Position numbers and translations under genes: made by a program. Positions 34,656-48,200 of a stretch of 64,000 nucleotides of DNA are shown one piece after another; positions within the stretch are counted from its first letter, which is position 1, and every line of letters begins with the position of its first letter. Location of the stretch: positions 12,316,010-12,380,009 of the forward strand of contig OY829650.1 in assembly GCA_963691815.1 (NCBI GenBank). Direction: 5' to 3'. The stretch is from Echiichthys vipera (lineage: Eukaryota; Chordata; Actinopteri; Perciformes; Trachinidae). The notes beneath the pieces are model-generated. The model worked only from the letters and a program-made list of their open reading frames with translations, had not been told where the DNA came from and made no database searches.

Positions 34656-34799
34656 TTAATAATAATAATTTGAAATAGAAAATAAATGTAAAATGTCTCC
34701 TGTGCTTTCAGTAGTTAGTTTATTACGCATGTGAGTAAATTAGTAACAAAACACCTGCACGACTCATATCATTTTAATCGTTGGACCTACTTTATTTTG

Positions 34800-35049
34800 A
34801 AAAGCGGAAGTGGCCTCTTCCTCTAACACTTGTATTTTACTCCGGTGCTGCTCCTGTCATTGACTGGGGTGGTGGACGGAGAGGCGACGAGTCCAGCGCA
34901 GCATGGACCGCCATAGTTAGTGCAGCTTTTATTTTTTTTAAACATTATTTTACAGTCTAGCCTGTTTATAGGCTGAGAGGTTTTTTTTATTCTTTATTTT
35001 TTTATTTTTTTTCTCTCGCTGCTGTGAAAAAAAAAAAAAACAGACGACA
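34800..35049 (+). promoter_or_regulatory. hip1 promoter / 5' leader region
   Basis: An ETS-type site GCGGAAGTG lies at 34804-34812, with an inverted CTTCC close by. A GC-richer block follows (34845-34905), then long T and A runs just before the start codon. A five-codon open frame (MDRHS, 34903-34920) would be an upstream ORF if the leader begins before it. The transcription start is inferred. Confidence 0.4.
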
Positions 35050-35166
35050 ATGGACCGAGTGAAAAGCTCCATGCAGCAAGTTCCCAGCGCTATCCCCAAA
35101 GTGATCCGCCGGACTGGAGGGGCCAACAGCCTGGAGCTGGAGAAGGAAAACTTTGAGAGAGGGCAG
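35050..35166 (+). CDS. hip1: hip1 exon 1a
   Basis: It encodes 39 residues from MDRVKSSMQQVPSAIPKV to ENFERGQ and ends in phase 0 before GTAAGG. The start has a strong context (A at -3, G at +4). The MDR...SSM.QVP...PKV pattern is the canonical HIP1 N-terminus. It joins to AVSINK in exon 2. Confidence 0.92.
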
Positions 35167-38100
35167 GTAAGGAGCAAAGAGCAGGCTCGCATTAATGCAG
35201 TTATTTCTCCTGAAGGAAAGCGTGGGATGGAAGTCCTGGCTGAGAGCCACTTTATACGGGGGGGAGGATAATGGGCACGTCAGGCTGTTCACTGTCTGCT
35301 CCTAAATTAAACCAAGCATAGTGAGAGTTTGTCTGAAGTGCAGATAGGAGTTACAGTAACCATCCAGTTCTTATTCTTCACTGTTCCTGATCCAGATTAT
35401 GGCTTGTTTGCAGTCCCCCCTCCCTGATGTGTCCCTGTGATCAGCAGAGATACTAATGAGTCCACTGTACAACAAAAGAGCTGTTGAAATGTAGGTCAAT
35501 GTCCTTTTGAATCCAGATAACTGTGCTGTTGTTTAGCCTGTCTGCAGGATAAACCAGAGACGAGGGAGGCGAGTTGAAGCTTTGTGGAGCTATGTGGTGT
35601 ATGACAGGCTGTCAGTGCCTCCTGCAGCCGAGGCAGGAGCAGTGATGAGGGTACATGAGGAGGTCTGAACTGGAGACATCTTTCTTTGTTTTGTTATGTA
35701 TGTTTAGTTAACTGTTACGGCTGCTGCGGATGAATAATGAATGCTCTGTAGAGCTATATCTGCCTTTTGCATGGAGTGCTCTCCCAGTGAGCATATGTGT
35801 GTAGGCTGCTGTTATGCTGTGGATCCTGCTGCTTCCTGTCTGGTGGTCTCCCCTCCCCTCTCCTCTTCCCCAGACCAGGCACAGGGGAGGGAAAAGGGGG
35901 CAGAAAGTAGGTCAGCTAAATCAAGGCAGCACACATTGCCTTGCTGCAACGTGCTTCTCCCGTTTTACAGCGGCTGCTAAATTGGACAGTAGGTATTTGG
36001 CAATTCTGCGTCTGGGTGGTTGCGTACAGTTTGCCCCCTTCTCTGTCCCCCCTATGCCTCTCCCATCCGGGACAGTAGCAGCATGAATTAGAGCCTGGGA
36101 GACGCATGCGTCGTGGCTTTGTGTGTCCCGTCCCGTCCTGTCCCGGGCCAAGCCTGGTCAGTAGGTCACTGTCAGGCTCCTGAGATCACACCCCTCTGGA
36201 AGTGTGTCAAGGCAAAATGTCCTCGAGGATCACAGCATAATACCAACAAGTGTTGATAACAGTGGAGTATATATATATATCTGAGATTTGAACACGCACA
36301 GTTGCTTTGCAGTTGATCATTAAGGAGGGTGAAAGCACTCGTGCAGAACAAAACAGGTTTGATTTGCTATTATTTTAACAGTGTTCCAACAGGACTGAAC
36401 CCCGAGCGTGACTCATTCAGCTGCCAATGCTGCCAATTTCTTTTCTTTTAAAATCACTGATTCATGATCTGTTACCCATGTAGTCTTGCTGATTGTGTTT
36501 TCTTTTTTATTCTCTCTCGTGCGGTTGATTTTTGACTGGGGGATCCAAGCGGTGCAGGAATCAATGAATCTGCTATCTACTTTACAGGGGATCAGTGGGA
36601 GATAATCTCATCTGATCTGTTGTGCTCCAAAGCTGCCTAAATCTGCTGGGTCGCCGCTTTTCACCTCCTGTCTGTCTGCCTCGGTCTCAGTACAGTGAAA
36701 GGTTAATGTTTATATTAATGAGGCCAAGTTAAATATGAAGTTCTTCCATGCTACTGTGACAAAAGATGACAAACAACTTTTGAAGTTGTTGAAGTTTGGT
36801 GCTACGGATACTGTATGTCTGTTGACCACAGAGCAGAATACTTTTTAAATCAGTTGCAATGCATGAAGAGAAGTGTCTCAAATGACTATGCAGCATGTCA
36901 TTCAACATGTAACCTGAATTCAATATTCAGTGTGCGCTGCAGACAGCAGGGTTGCCTACTTTAAAGCCATGGTTTTTGTAAAACGCTGATTCTAAGAAGT
37001 GCTCCAGTATCTCTCTGTTAAGTTGGGTAAACAACCAGGGCGTGTTCAAAATCCTCTCTGTCACAGTGTCCACAGTGGGTTATAAAAAGAACAAAAACAG
37101 GGCGACCAGATAGCACACCGCACTTGCTTTTAATGACATGTTTTACCTCATAATAGCAGCTGACTCTTTAATTTAACAGTTAAGGGGATTCAGTCTCCAA
37201 CGTCATTGCCTGTTTTTGGTGTTCTGTTGTTTTCTCAATAGCAGACCGAAAGCCAACAAGTAAATAACAAGTTAGTACTCAACTCTTGTTATATTCTTTA
37301 TCTTAAGGCTCCAAAATGTCAGAGATGCCAACTCTTTTTTCCTAGATTGCAAAACAGTCTCCAAGCATTCAGAGGCCAGGAGAGGTTTTTCGTTTGAAAG
37401 CTGGTGTAGGTAGTAATCTCTGCACCCAGATATGAACCATAATTAGTGCTTTTGGAAAACTTCTGGGGCACCAGTTCCTCAGCTGGGACATGCAGCTTGA
37501 GCCCCAGAGTGACACCACATTGTGCGTTATAAAATTAAGGCCTTAAAATAAGACTGGCTGCCGGCCTCCTCCTTCTCCTTTACTTGTTCACGCGGAGGTC
37601 GCTCCTCTTCTTATCTGTATGCATGTTTGGCAGTTGGTGTGAATGTATTTATGTAGAGTTAGCAACCTTTTCTATCATTGAACTGTCAGTATTATGGTTG
37701 GTTTGGTCAAGTTTGCATTTGTTCTACTGACGTTATCACTTTAGAGAGCAGAAGCTGAACTTCATCCTTCATTTTTTGTGTTTCACCTGGACCTGTTACT
37801 TAGAACAAACTGTTTCAACCGAATCGGTTACTTTTAGCAAACTGTTTCAACTGAATCCATATTTTTTAGCTTACTGTTTTAAATATTAGTTCATATCTTT
37901 TAGCCAACTGTTATAACTGTCAGTCCATTACTTAATCCAAATGTCCAGACTTCAGCGCACTTGCAGAATCGCAGACTAAGGTCCGGAGGCTGGACATTTG
38001 GATTCAACACAGCTGTTTCAACCATTAATCCATTACTTTTAGCTAAGTACTTCAACTGTTATTCCATTACTTTAAGCTAACTATCCAAATAGTTTGTTTA

Positions 38101-41100
38101 TCTTTTACTTTTCAGTATTTCAATGACTCTGCTCGCCTGCTAACTAGCCTTTACGCAATCTTAATTGTAACACATGGTGTTGAGCTGACTCAATGTATGC
38201 TTTCAGTTTTTACCAAATTAGTTGATTACACTATAATCTCACTACATACCTTCTAACACCTACAGAAGTAACCCCTGGTTTACAGGTACCCCTGGTTGGG
38301 AAGAACTGGTATACAGTATGTGTGGATCTGCGTTATGGACACCTCTCATCCCCCTGTCCTGCACCCTCTTAGTGCTGTTAGATGCCCTGGCAGCTGTGGA
38401 ATTCAGGGGAGGAGTGGGGCCCTGGCCCTCAGGCACCAGCAGGACTCAGCAGGGCGGACGTAGACAAGAATTTTTTAATCACCCGGTCTCTCTGCCTCTC
38501 TTTCTCCACTGTCTTTTGTCTTTGCCTTGCTGTTCTCCCTTCCATCGCTCATTGTCTGGAGTCTTCCTTGAGCTTCTTTTTACATCCTGCAATTCAAAAT
38601 GCAGGGAAGTTATGGAGGGATATCCGCATACATGTAGTATACACACAGACCAGCATGCAAGCATGAAAGTGAGACCATTAAAAGCACTGAGGCAGCAGAA
38701 ACAGCAGGCGGTGGTTTGTGGCCTCATTGCACTGACAGACTGGCTGTAGAATAATAGAGCTTGACATGAATGACAGGTCAGTAAGTGGAACAAAGTGCAC
38801 AGATGAGTTCCTGCCGGCATTAACAATGGCTTTGATTTACAGATTGTTTTGGAGTTCTCGTCTGTGTTTTACAGCATGGGTAAAGCGGAAAGGGAGAGAG
38901 GGAGGGAGTGCTGCTTTTTGTTTCACATGCAGCAAAGGTCAAAAGTCAGACTGAAACCTACATCATCAGTGTAAGCGTGTGGTTATGCAAATTTGCCTTC
39001 TTCAAGATAAGTGGCCTTATTTCAAACAGTCATCCACCGTCCTCAGCCATCTGGTAATATGGACATGCTGCACTAAAGCTAGACAGAAATGTATATTACT
39101 ATTTTAATATGGATATTTTCTGATATCAGTTATGGGAAATACTACATAATCACATTTAACAACATCCGAAACTTTTAATTTATGTAAAACAATACCATAG
39201 CTCAATGTTTTTCATTATTTGCTTTGAATACCATTCATTTGCACAACAGCTGTTTGCAGAATGGTCCCCATGATATGATCATTGGAGGTCATGATTCCAC
39301 TAAAAGCTGAAAAACAATAATATTGAGTTATTTCCCAGCCCTTGTACCGATCATACCAACTCACATAGATAGAATAAATGTACAGATGGTAGAAACATCT
39401 GTACATGATTTGAACAAAATGCTGCATCAGCTCTGTATTTGGGGTTTTGCATTGGGAGACATACACAGTCAGCCTAAACAACTACTTATCGTAACATCAG
39501 AGCCCGTCTTGTGTTTGAAGACTTTAAACCCTGTGTTTAGGCTTTAGCCCGTTGGCTCAAAAAGAAAACTAACTATACTGGTTATATTCAACTATATTCA
39601 GGCCATTAACTGCAAAAAAATGGGCAAAAGCGCACCACTATAAAGCAATTACAACACAAGAGAAAACAAGAGCATCATTGTGAAATGGAAAACAGCACAA
39701 TAATCGTTTTAACTTGATTATCATGTTTTCGTAATCGTAACTGAACATAAAATTTAATTAATTTACCCTAATATCAGGGGTGTCTCCTGAAAATGCACTG
39801 AATCTTCAATCCCACAGTTCAGAATCTGCATATTTTTAAACAACAGTCGGTCATCTTTGTGTTTTAAAGAAGCTTTGTAGGTATTGACAGACAACAGGAA
39901 GAAGTTTTGTGATGTTTGATAAGTTGTCTCCAGCACATCAAAGATTCAAATAAAACCATAATTTTAAGTCCTTCACACTGTTAATAGTGGCTGAGACAGA
40001 GTGGGACTGCTGTATGTGAGAAATGCGCTGTGAGGCTGCCCTCACAACGAATGGCCCACGCCGTACCAGGAAGTGAAGAGACTTGGTGAAAAAGAGCCGG
40101 CATTGTCTGGAGCGAGACTGTTTATGTCGAGCGGCCTGGAGGTATAATGTGCAGCGTATTGATTATCATGGCTGGCCTGGTCTCTGTCAATCAGCTGATG
40201 TCCTGTGATTGTATAGAGAAGCGTTTTTTAAAACAGTGGCCTGGATTTGATCTTTTTGTTTCTGTTGAGATCTAATAATAAAATAAGAATATTAATAATA
40301 CTGAAAGTGTTAGATCATAAAGCCCTAACTCAAATCAAATCGCAGCTGTAACATGTCAAAACCATAGACTGTATATAAAGATGGGCTACGCAGCTCCACT
40401 TTCTCCTGCTGTACACAAGTAAAGCACAAATATCCCGGATACAGGCTCCGCCATCTTGTAATTTTGCAACAAGAGTCCAGGTATGGATCAGGCGGTAGGG
40501 TCATGTCATCGAAGTCCCGTCCATACACCCGCTCGACTAATCGTGTGTCAATTTTATAGGTTCGGTAATGTCAATCATGAAGTTCCATCCCCCTTTTATA
40601 GCAACGAATAACTAATAAAACCAAACATATCAGAAGAATGAACACTTGAATGTTCATTGGTGTGATAAAATTACCCACAATGACAGAAACCATTTTGAGG
40701 AAAAAATGTATTTGAGTTTGAAATTTTCTAATGAAATCCAGTGCAGCAGCTCTGCCACATATTCTACCTTTACAAAGCTTACAATGGTCAGCTATTGTTA
40801 AAACTGTCTGAGAGGTGTTAACTAAGGTTGTCACGATACAATGCTAACATAAAAAACAACAACACTAAATGCGTGTTTTGATATCATGGAAAATTAAATG
40901 TTTTAAAGTTCACAGCACACAAAATAATATTTTATTCCCAATTTTGCACACAGTGCTGGTTCAGCAAAAGTCACCGCACACATAACCAACACAATCTGCA
41001 GCTGTTTCATCTGTGCACCCTTGGGTTGAAAATCTGATTCTACGTTTGCGTTTTTTAATAATTGTGACACTTTCAGCACTACTAAATAATCATATAGTAT

Positions 41101-42195
41101 CCTCGTCAAACCTGCTATTTAAAAATATTGGAAGTATTGGTACTTTTGACAACATCAGTGTTAACTAAATGAGGTTGTTATTAGTGATGATGTTGAACTG
41201 GACTGCATTATATTGACATGTGTTTTTAGCTTCTTTTTTATTTTTAAATGAACAAACAGAAAACAAATAGTCTTCTTTTTGAGTGATTGGATTGTAATGA
41301 AATTGGAAAACAAAACCAGGATACGTCTCAATCTTTCATGGTAAACAAGTGCATTTCTATATTATTACAATTATGAATATGATATAAAATAACATTAAAG
41401 CATCCTAGCAAAGCATGGCAATGTTTCAGTAAGCCAACACACACAATACAACTGGGCAGGGCATTGAAACTATTCATGCACTCTTTTTTTAAGTACACCT
41501 GTGATTTTCCTACGAGCGAAAATGACTTCTGTGACAAACACATATTGTTAAACTTGAGTCAAACACAAACAGCTGTGAAAAAAGAAGATGCTGGTTGACG
41601 GTCTCTGAGAAACCAGATGGGGGCATCAGTTACCTAGAATTGCTTTCATGGTGGAAGCTGAGCTTTTCTTTCCCTTTTCACCTTTGAAACTTGCTAATTT
41701 CAAGGCTTCATAGGTTTTCCTCAATATTGCTGCGCACACATACACAAGAAAACAAGACTTAAAGGTAATTCACATCTAAAACAGGCCTCATCTAAACAAA
41801 AGACTTACTCAAGCATTTGAACATGCGCAGTTGTTTCATGTTTGTTTGGTGTTATAACAACAGCTCCTTGTGCTTATGGTCATATTTTGTGTTTGTGGAC
41901 CTTATTTCAGAAAAAAATATGAATGGTAGTGAAGGGATCCCCTTTAATTTGTTCCATGAATTACACATTTGTCAATTTAAAACACTTCTTTGTAAGTCAA
42001 GAGAGACACACTACGTCGTAGGTTAGTCGTAACACCACACAGGTTTGTGTGAAACCGCTCAGTGAACGACATCTCTCGTCTCGCACAACACACGTAACAT
42101 TATCTTACCTGATGTGTTTTATCCTGTGACTTTAATCAATCGGGGAAAAAGACGATCAAGACCTGTTGCTCATGTGAGTAATAATAGATCCCGAC

Positions 42196-42232
<37 letters not shown>

Positions 42233-45200
42233 GCCATGGATACTCTTTACACAGCCTTATACTTTAACAGTTTTAGGATAAGATAAGATAAGATAATCCT
42301 TAATTAGTCCCATAGAGGGGAAATATACAGTGTTATAGTGTGCAAATAGCAAAAGCATCAATAACTGATGCCAAATATAAAATATAATGATAGCCTATGT
42401 ACACAGTAACAAACAAATTAATAGTTAAAATGAGATAAAGACATAAAAAACGTGACTTTCTAGAAAAACATGTCATTCACGACACATTCAAACGGGATTC
42501 AAAGATATCTTGTCTCTCCCTGTCCACTACGTCTCATGACGTCCTTTTAGAAGATTTTTGCTTTACTTTTTATTTTTTTGCAGCCATGTAGTCTTTAATC
42601 TTCTCCTGCAAGTCAGGTGAACCAATCAAAACATAAAAGTACATGAGTGTTCACCCTAGGCAAGGCAATTCAACAAGGTAATTCAAAGTGCTTCACTTAA
42701 AACATTACAAGCATTGGGGAAAATAACACATACACATTCAAAACACATAAAAGGTCATTTAAAGCATATACAATTGCTCCTAATTCAAAGGAGCCACAGT
42801 GGCCAACTAAAAACGCAGCTTGTTTTTTTTCTCATTTCCTGGACTTCACCTCCCCTCTTACAGGAGGACCCCCGGTCGGTCCCCGGACCCCAGCTTGGGA
42901 ACCACCGGGTTTAAGCCATCCCTCTCCGCAGGCTCCATGCTACTATTGTCTGACAAGAGAGCGGGCTATTTGCAAAATAAAGGTAGCCTACTGCCTTGGT
43001 CTTAGCCCGCTGTACGTGGTGCTGATCCATGCAGGCAGGGTGGTAGTCTTTTTTAATGTGCGGCTGAAATGAGCGGCTGTGATCAGCGGTAGTCCTCTTG
43101 TGCTTCCCCCCCAGGACAGCGTCGGCTTCTCGGCGCTCGGATGCTGAAGTCCTCGCCGTTAAGGGAGCACGTAGGGCTCGCAGAGGAGAAAAAAAGGAGA
43201 AGGGACGCGGAAGGAAAGGAGGAAGGAAGGAAGGAAGGATTGTGGAGCATTTTAATACCAAATCGGGACACATGTTGAGCTAACGGTCCCGCTCCACCTC
43301 CCCCTCCCCACCTTCTCCTCCCAAATGCATTTGTTGCCTCATTCGCTTTCCCGTTACTAATTACTCCGCGTTTGGATACAGCGGGTCTCCTCTCCTGCTC
43401 CCGAGGATCCTCACTCACGATCATGGATCTCAGTAAAATCGTAAGTGCTGAAGAAGTGATTTGTCTTCTCTTGTTGTTGTTTTTTAAAAGCAACACATAA
43501 CACCGAGGCTTTGCATGCTTTTTTTGGGGAGGTGGAGAAGGTGGAGGTGGGGGTGGTAGCCTATCCGAGGAGTCCTCTTGCGCACACACATGGGCGATTA
43601 CATGCAAGTTATTCTATGCAAGCAGGGACTTGTTGTCGTCTGCAGATTGCAGCTAAGCGAGGCCGTGGGAAGTTTTAAGTTTTGTTGTGGAGGAGAAGAA
43701 GGCATGAATGTCTGAGTAAGCCATCTGGGGCACAGGGTCCTTGAAGGGGGTCCATAGGGGTCCCAGCTGAATGGAAGAACAGTTAGGTTTTGTGGGGATA
43801 ATAATAAGACACCGAGATCACAGGTGTGTCTGTGCTCACACTGCAACAAACTGTTAAACAATGCTGTTAAAATAACCAATATCCTACTTGGACGGGGCAG
43901 TTTTAAGCTACATGAAGGTGTTGCAGCTTTAACAGGGTCTATTTTGGGGGGTCCAGGACATGAAAATGTCTCAGATGTGCTCTTCTGTTGCCCAGAGCGT
44001 GCTGCTTATTTTTTCTCCAGCTGCAGGTTAGTGGAAAAAAAAAAAGTTCAGCAAAGCACAGCTTAGATGTGCCATGAATATCAATTACAGATTGACAAAC
44101 CTTAAAGACAAAGTGTGTCTTTGTGTAACCATCAGCGTGTTACACAAATGAAAGCCACGCTGGGAATTTTAAAGTTGGACAGGGAAGGTGTTTGTGTTTA
44201 TCACAAGCAGGAAAGTAAAAAAAAAATATTTAACAGGGTGTGCGTGAAAGCTAAACACTCAAATCTTGTGTGCATTTATTTTTGCTGCGACTCGGGAGTG
44301 CTGTGAATGATGCGATGGAGGCGAACAGGCAGGCTAAAGTGTCCAGAGAGTGTACTGGAGCAGGTGCACATAAGCCAAAGCAACAAGCCCGGCCTTTCAC
44401 TGCCAACATGGATGGATGGGTGTACTTTTAGCCCTTGTATAGTAGGTGTGGGGGAGGGTGAGTCCTCTTTCCAATGATCCTCAGCTAAGGGAGACTCTGA
44501 GATTGAAGGAAATACTCTCAGAAAATAAATGGTACACTTTCATAGTAGCAAAGTGGTAGAATCCGCGAAACAGGAAAATCACTTCTCTGAAATAAAATCC
44601 CAGCTGCCCACATTAGGTCAGTCAGGGGCATGTAGCACAGACATGGCGTGGGTGTAGCGGTGGAAAATGTTCTTCCTGTGGATCTCCATTCATTTGCACT
44701 TTACAGGTTGATGTCATTGGGAAGCAGTGAATTAAACAGAAGTCCTCAACGCTGTTTCCCTTGGTTTATTGCCGCCTTCTTTCTGTCGCTATGTTTTGGC
44801 TGTTTGGCATGTTGTGAGACTCAGTGGTATGAGAAGTCCAGATAGATGCAGGACTTGCAATCAGCAATTCAGACTCTTCATTCACACGCTGGGTATAAGT
44901 CGGAGATGCATATTTGACGCAGATACTTGCAGAATTCAAGAGTTTTGAGGAACTTGCATGAAAGATTTGCAGAGTTGTGTGATGTTGACATTTTTTACAG
45001 ATGTCAGATGAACAAGTGTCATTGCAGTGCGTGTTTTTGATACTTTTAATGTTCCCAGAGTAGCCCCAGTATCGGAGTTTTACCTAGTAGGGCCTTCTGT
45101 AGGTACCTGTAGCACTTGCACATGCAAATGTTTAAAAAAACATAAAGGTCCTGGTTTCTAACAAAACACTTGCGCAGTTTCCAAAGTGTCAGCAATTTCT

Positions 45201-48200
45201 GAAATGTTCTGAAAAGAGAGAAGCAGCAGAAGGGATGTTGCAATTACATGTTATGCTCTTTGCACCGCGGATACTGACTCAGATCATATTATTACTTCAA
45301 GAGGAAACAAGTTTTTGTAAATAGCAAAAAAGAAATACTTCTGTCAATCAACTGAAGAGTTTTATAAACATGCAGATAGTTGGATATTAATTTCTAGTCT
45401 TCTGACTACTCAAGACGCTTTCACACTACTTGTTACATTCACCCATTCACACTGATGGCAGTGGACAGCTACATACCATGATACTTTCACACCACATCCA
45501 CACACCCATGCACAGGGAGCAATTCGGGATTCAGTGTCTTCCCCAAGGATACTAAAACATGCCGCCTGGAGGAGCCGGGGATCGAACCACCAATCTCTCA
45601 AATGGAGGACGACCCGCTCTACCTCTTAGCCACAGCCGCCCATATCAGAAAATTAATTGGCAACTATTCGGACGGTTGATTGATCATTTTAACTGGTTCC
45701 CGCGCTTTAACTGTGAATATTTGCTTCGCCTTCTACGATGGTAACATGAATATGCATGAATATTATAGTTTTGGACTTCAGAGGACAAAACAAGCTATTT
45801 GAAGATATCACCTTGGGCACAGGGAAAGTATGATCGACGTTTTAATGACCAAACATTTTATCGATCAAGATCTATGGACGTGTGTTGCAGACTAGCACCC
45901 GCTATAAACACCATGATACTTGCATCAGATTGCTGTTTTCTGCCTTTCTATGTATATTGTATATGTCCTTATCAAGTAAATGATAAATAAATGCTTTAAT
46001 TGGCAATTCATTAATAACTGTGCAGTTGAAAATGTAACAAGTCAATAGAAATGCATTAATACGGATAAAATAAAGGAAATGCACACTGATGCACAGGGAT
46101 AACTTTCTCACCGTCACTGATTGACATAAGATACTTATTTTTGCTCAGTCAAACTTCAGTAAAGTCTCGTAACTATGAGTATCAAAAGATTCCTTCAATG
46201 AGCTGGCAGGTGTCAGTCAAACAGACTGCAATGCTTTAAAAAACGTCTATTTGCTGGAGTTTGACTGTTGCAAGACGGTTTAATTGGTGTCAGATCACAA
46301 CAAAAAGCCGCCACAGAGTCCTTCAGGGAATCATACCGACGCACGCGCAAACAAACTCTGTGATCTTCACGTGTGTTCAATGTTGGGGAGCGATGAAGAA
46401 GTGAGCTGAGGAGCACAGATGTTCCTTTTATAACGTGTTGTCATGACATCACCGCTCCTGCAGGAAGTTGAGCTTTAGAGCCGAGGCTCCTTCACACGAG
46501 GCTGCAGAAAGCCGTCCTATTAGGAGAGGCTCATAAACCTGCCACGTGGGTGTGGGCCTGAGAGTTTAATTATGCTGGAGCCCAGCCTTCAGCATATGAG
46601 TGTGTGTCTTTAACCAGCTGCTGCCCTCCACCTCTGCCCTCAGGAGCAGAAGCGCGGTTCTCTGAGGTCAAGCGCTGCAAATATCCCGAAGCTCTATGTT
46701 TTCATGCTTTTTAATGGGCTCTTTAGAGACGGCGTCATCCCACCGGGCTTATCTGCATCAACAAATGTCCTGTTATTAATGAGATGGAAGATGCTCTGTG
46801 CAGCCGTGGAAAACCATCTCCCAGTTACAGACGGAGTCGTTTCAGCCCGTCAGCCCTCATGATTGTGATAAGGGTGAAAGATGCAGAGGCAACGTAGATT
46901 TCCTCATCACTTATGAGCAGAATTATTAATCGTAATGCAGATTCTGTTCACTGTGTTGATTATGGTGCAGATCAATATCACTTTCCCTCAATGAGGCCTG
47001 CATAACACAGCTCTGTGAGAGGGCTGGGAAATATATCAAATATATATTTGTGATATGAGACGAGATATTGATTTTGGATATTTTAATATAACATTACGCT
47101 GTTGTCTTCTCCTGGTTTTAAATGCTGCATTACAGTAAAAGTGATGTCATTTTCTGAACTTACCAGACTGTTCTAGCTGTTCTGTTATTAACTTTACCCC
47201 CTTAGTTATTATATCCATACTACTGATTTTTTTTTCCCCTCAAAAATGTCATTGTATGAATATTTTGTGAATACATCAATCAACCCTAGCATCTTGCTGC
47301 AATATCCATACCGAGGTATTTTGACCAAAATATCGTGACATTTCATCGCCCAGCCCTCCTCCGGGTCTTTCCCTGCGAGCCGTGCATTCATGTACACAGG
47401 GAAAATAGCCTCTCTAAAAATGACCATCTTTTCCACTACCCTCCTCTCCCCACGGCCAGCCAGGCTCCTTTCAAGAGGTGTGGAGTGACTGTTGTATGAG
47501 AGCGGATGTTCATGTCAAATGCAGCACGTAAAAATGGTCCTTAAACAAGCAACACAGAGGGCTCTGTTTAGAGGAGTGACCTTTGGAATTGGGTGGAGTT
47601 ACTTTTGGAAAAATGTTTGGGCCCAAAACACTTTTCCATGTATTATCTGATTTTTGAATGCATAAAAAAAAAAGTGCCATTTCGTGTCGTGGGAGGATAT
47701 GTGTTTGTGTGAAACACACTGTGGTGAGGCTAGCTTTTGGCTGCATGTTTCAAGGAAACGCACACATGTCTTTAGTTGGTGAAACCTTCCTTTAGTGCCA
47801 TAGATACCATCCATCCAACACAGATTTTAAAGGCCCAGAGGGTCCTTTTTGATCATATAAATTGCAGTATATCCACACACAGGAACAAAACAAGCAGTTT
47901 GTGGTGAAAAACAACTTGAACTGATTGTTGTATGTTCAAGTGTTCATTTTTCAGATAAATTTGGCTTTAAATAGTTATTTAATGCTATAAACGTCGGGTT
48001 ATTTTTCAAATTGAGCCTTAATTTAACCAGGTTAGTCCCAGTGAGATCACAGATCTCTTATACAAGGGAGACTTGACCAAGACGGCAGCAATACAGTTAC
48101 AGTATAAAAATCAATCAAAGACAACAAATAATTAGCCAAATAAAGACATACTTGTTTAAAACACTTGCAAAGAGAGATTCTGGACTCCTGGACTCATGAT

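Larger units (their letters stand above)
29450..34790. other. AT-rich intergenic region between bcl7b and hip1
   Basis: The genes on either side are divergently transcribed. I see no exon here. The stretch holds A/T-rich sequence, an ATT trinucleotide run (31772-31860), an AAT run (34526-34655), two copies of a shared retroelement 3' tail (30435-30463 and 30935-30958) and other dispersed-repeat fragments (for example near 33080). Confidence 0.65.

Noticed and set aside
38318..38749. 143-codon plus-strand open frame
   Set aside because: No domain, overlaps other chance frames on the opposite strand, lies inside hip1 intron 1.
43083..43607. 174-codon minus-strand open frame
   Set aside because: It lies over the GC-rich putative hip1 promoter, is low-complexity Pro/Ser/Arg, and has no recognisable domain or splice context.
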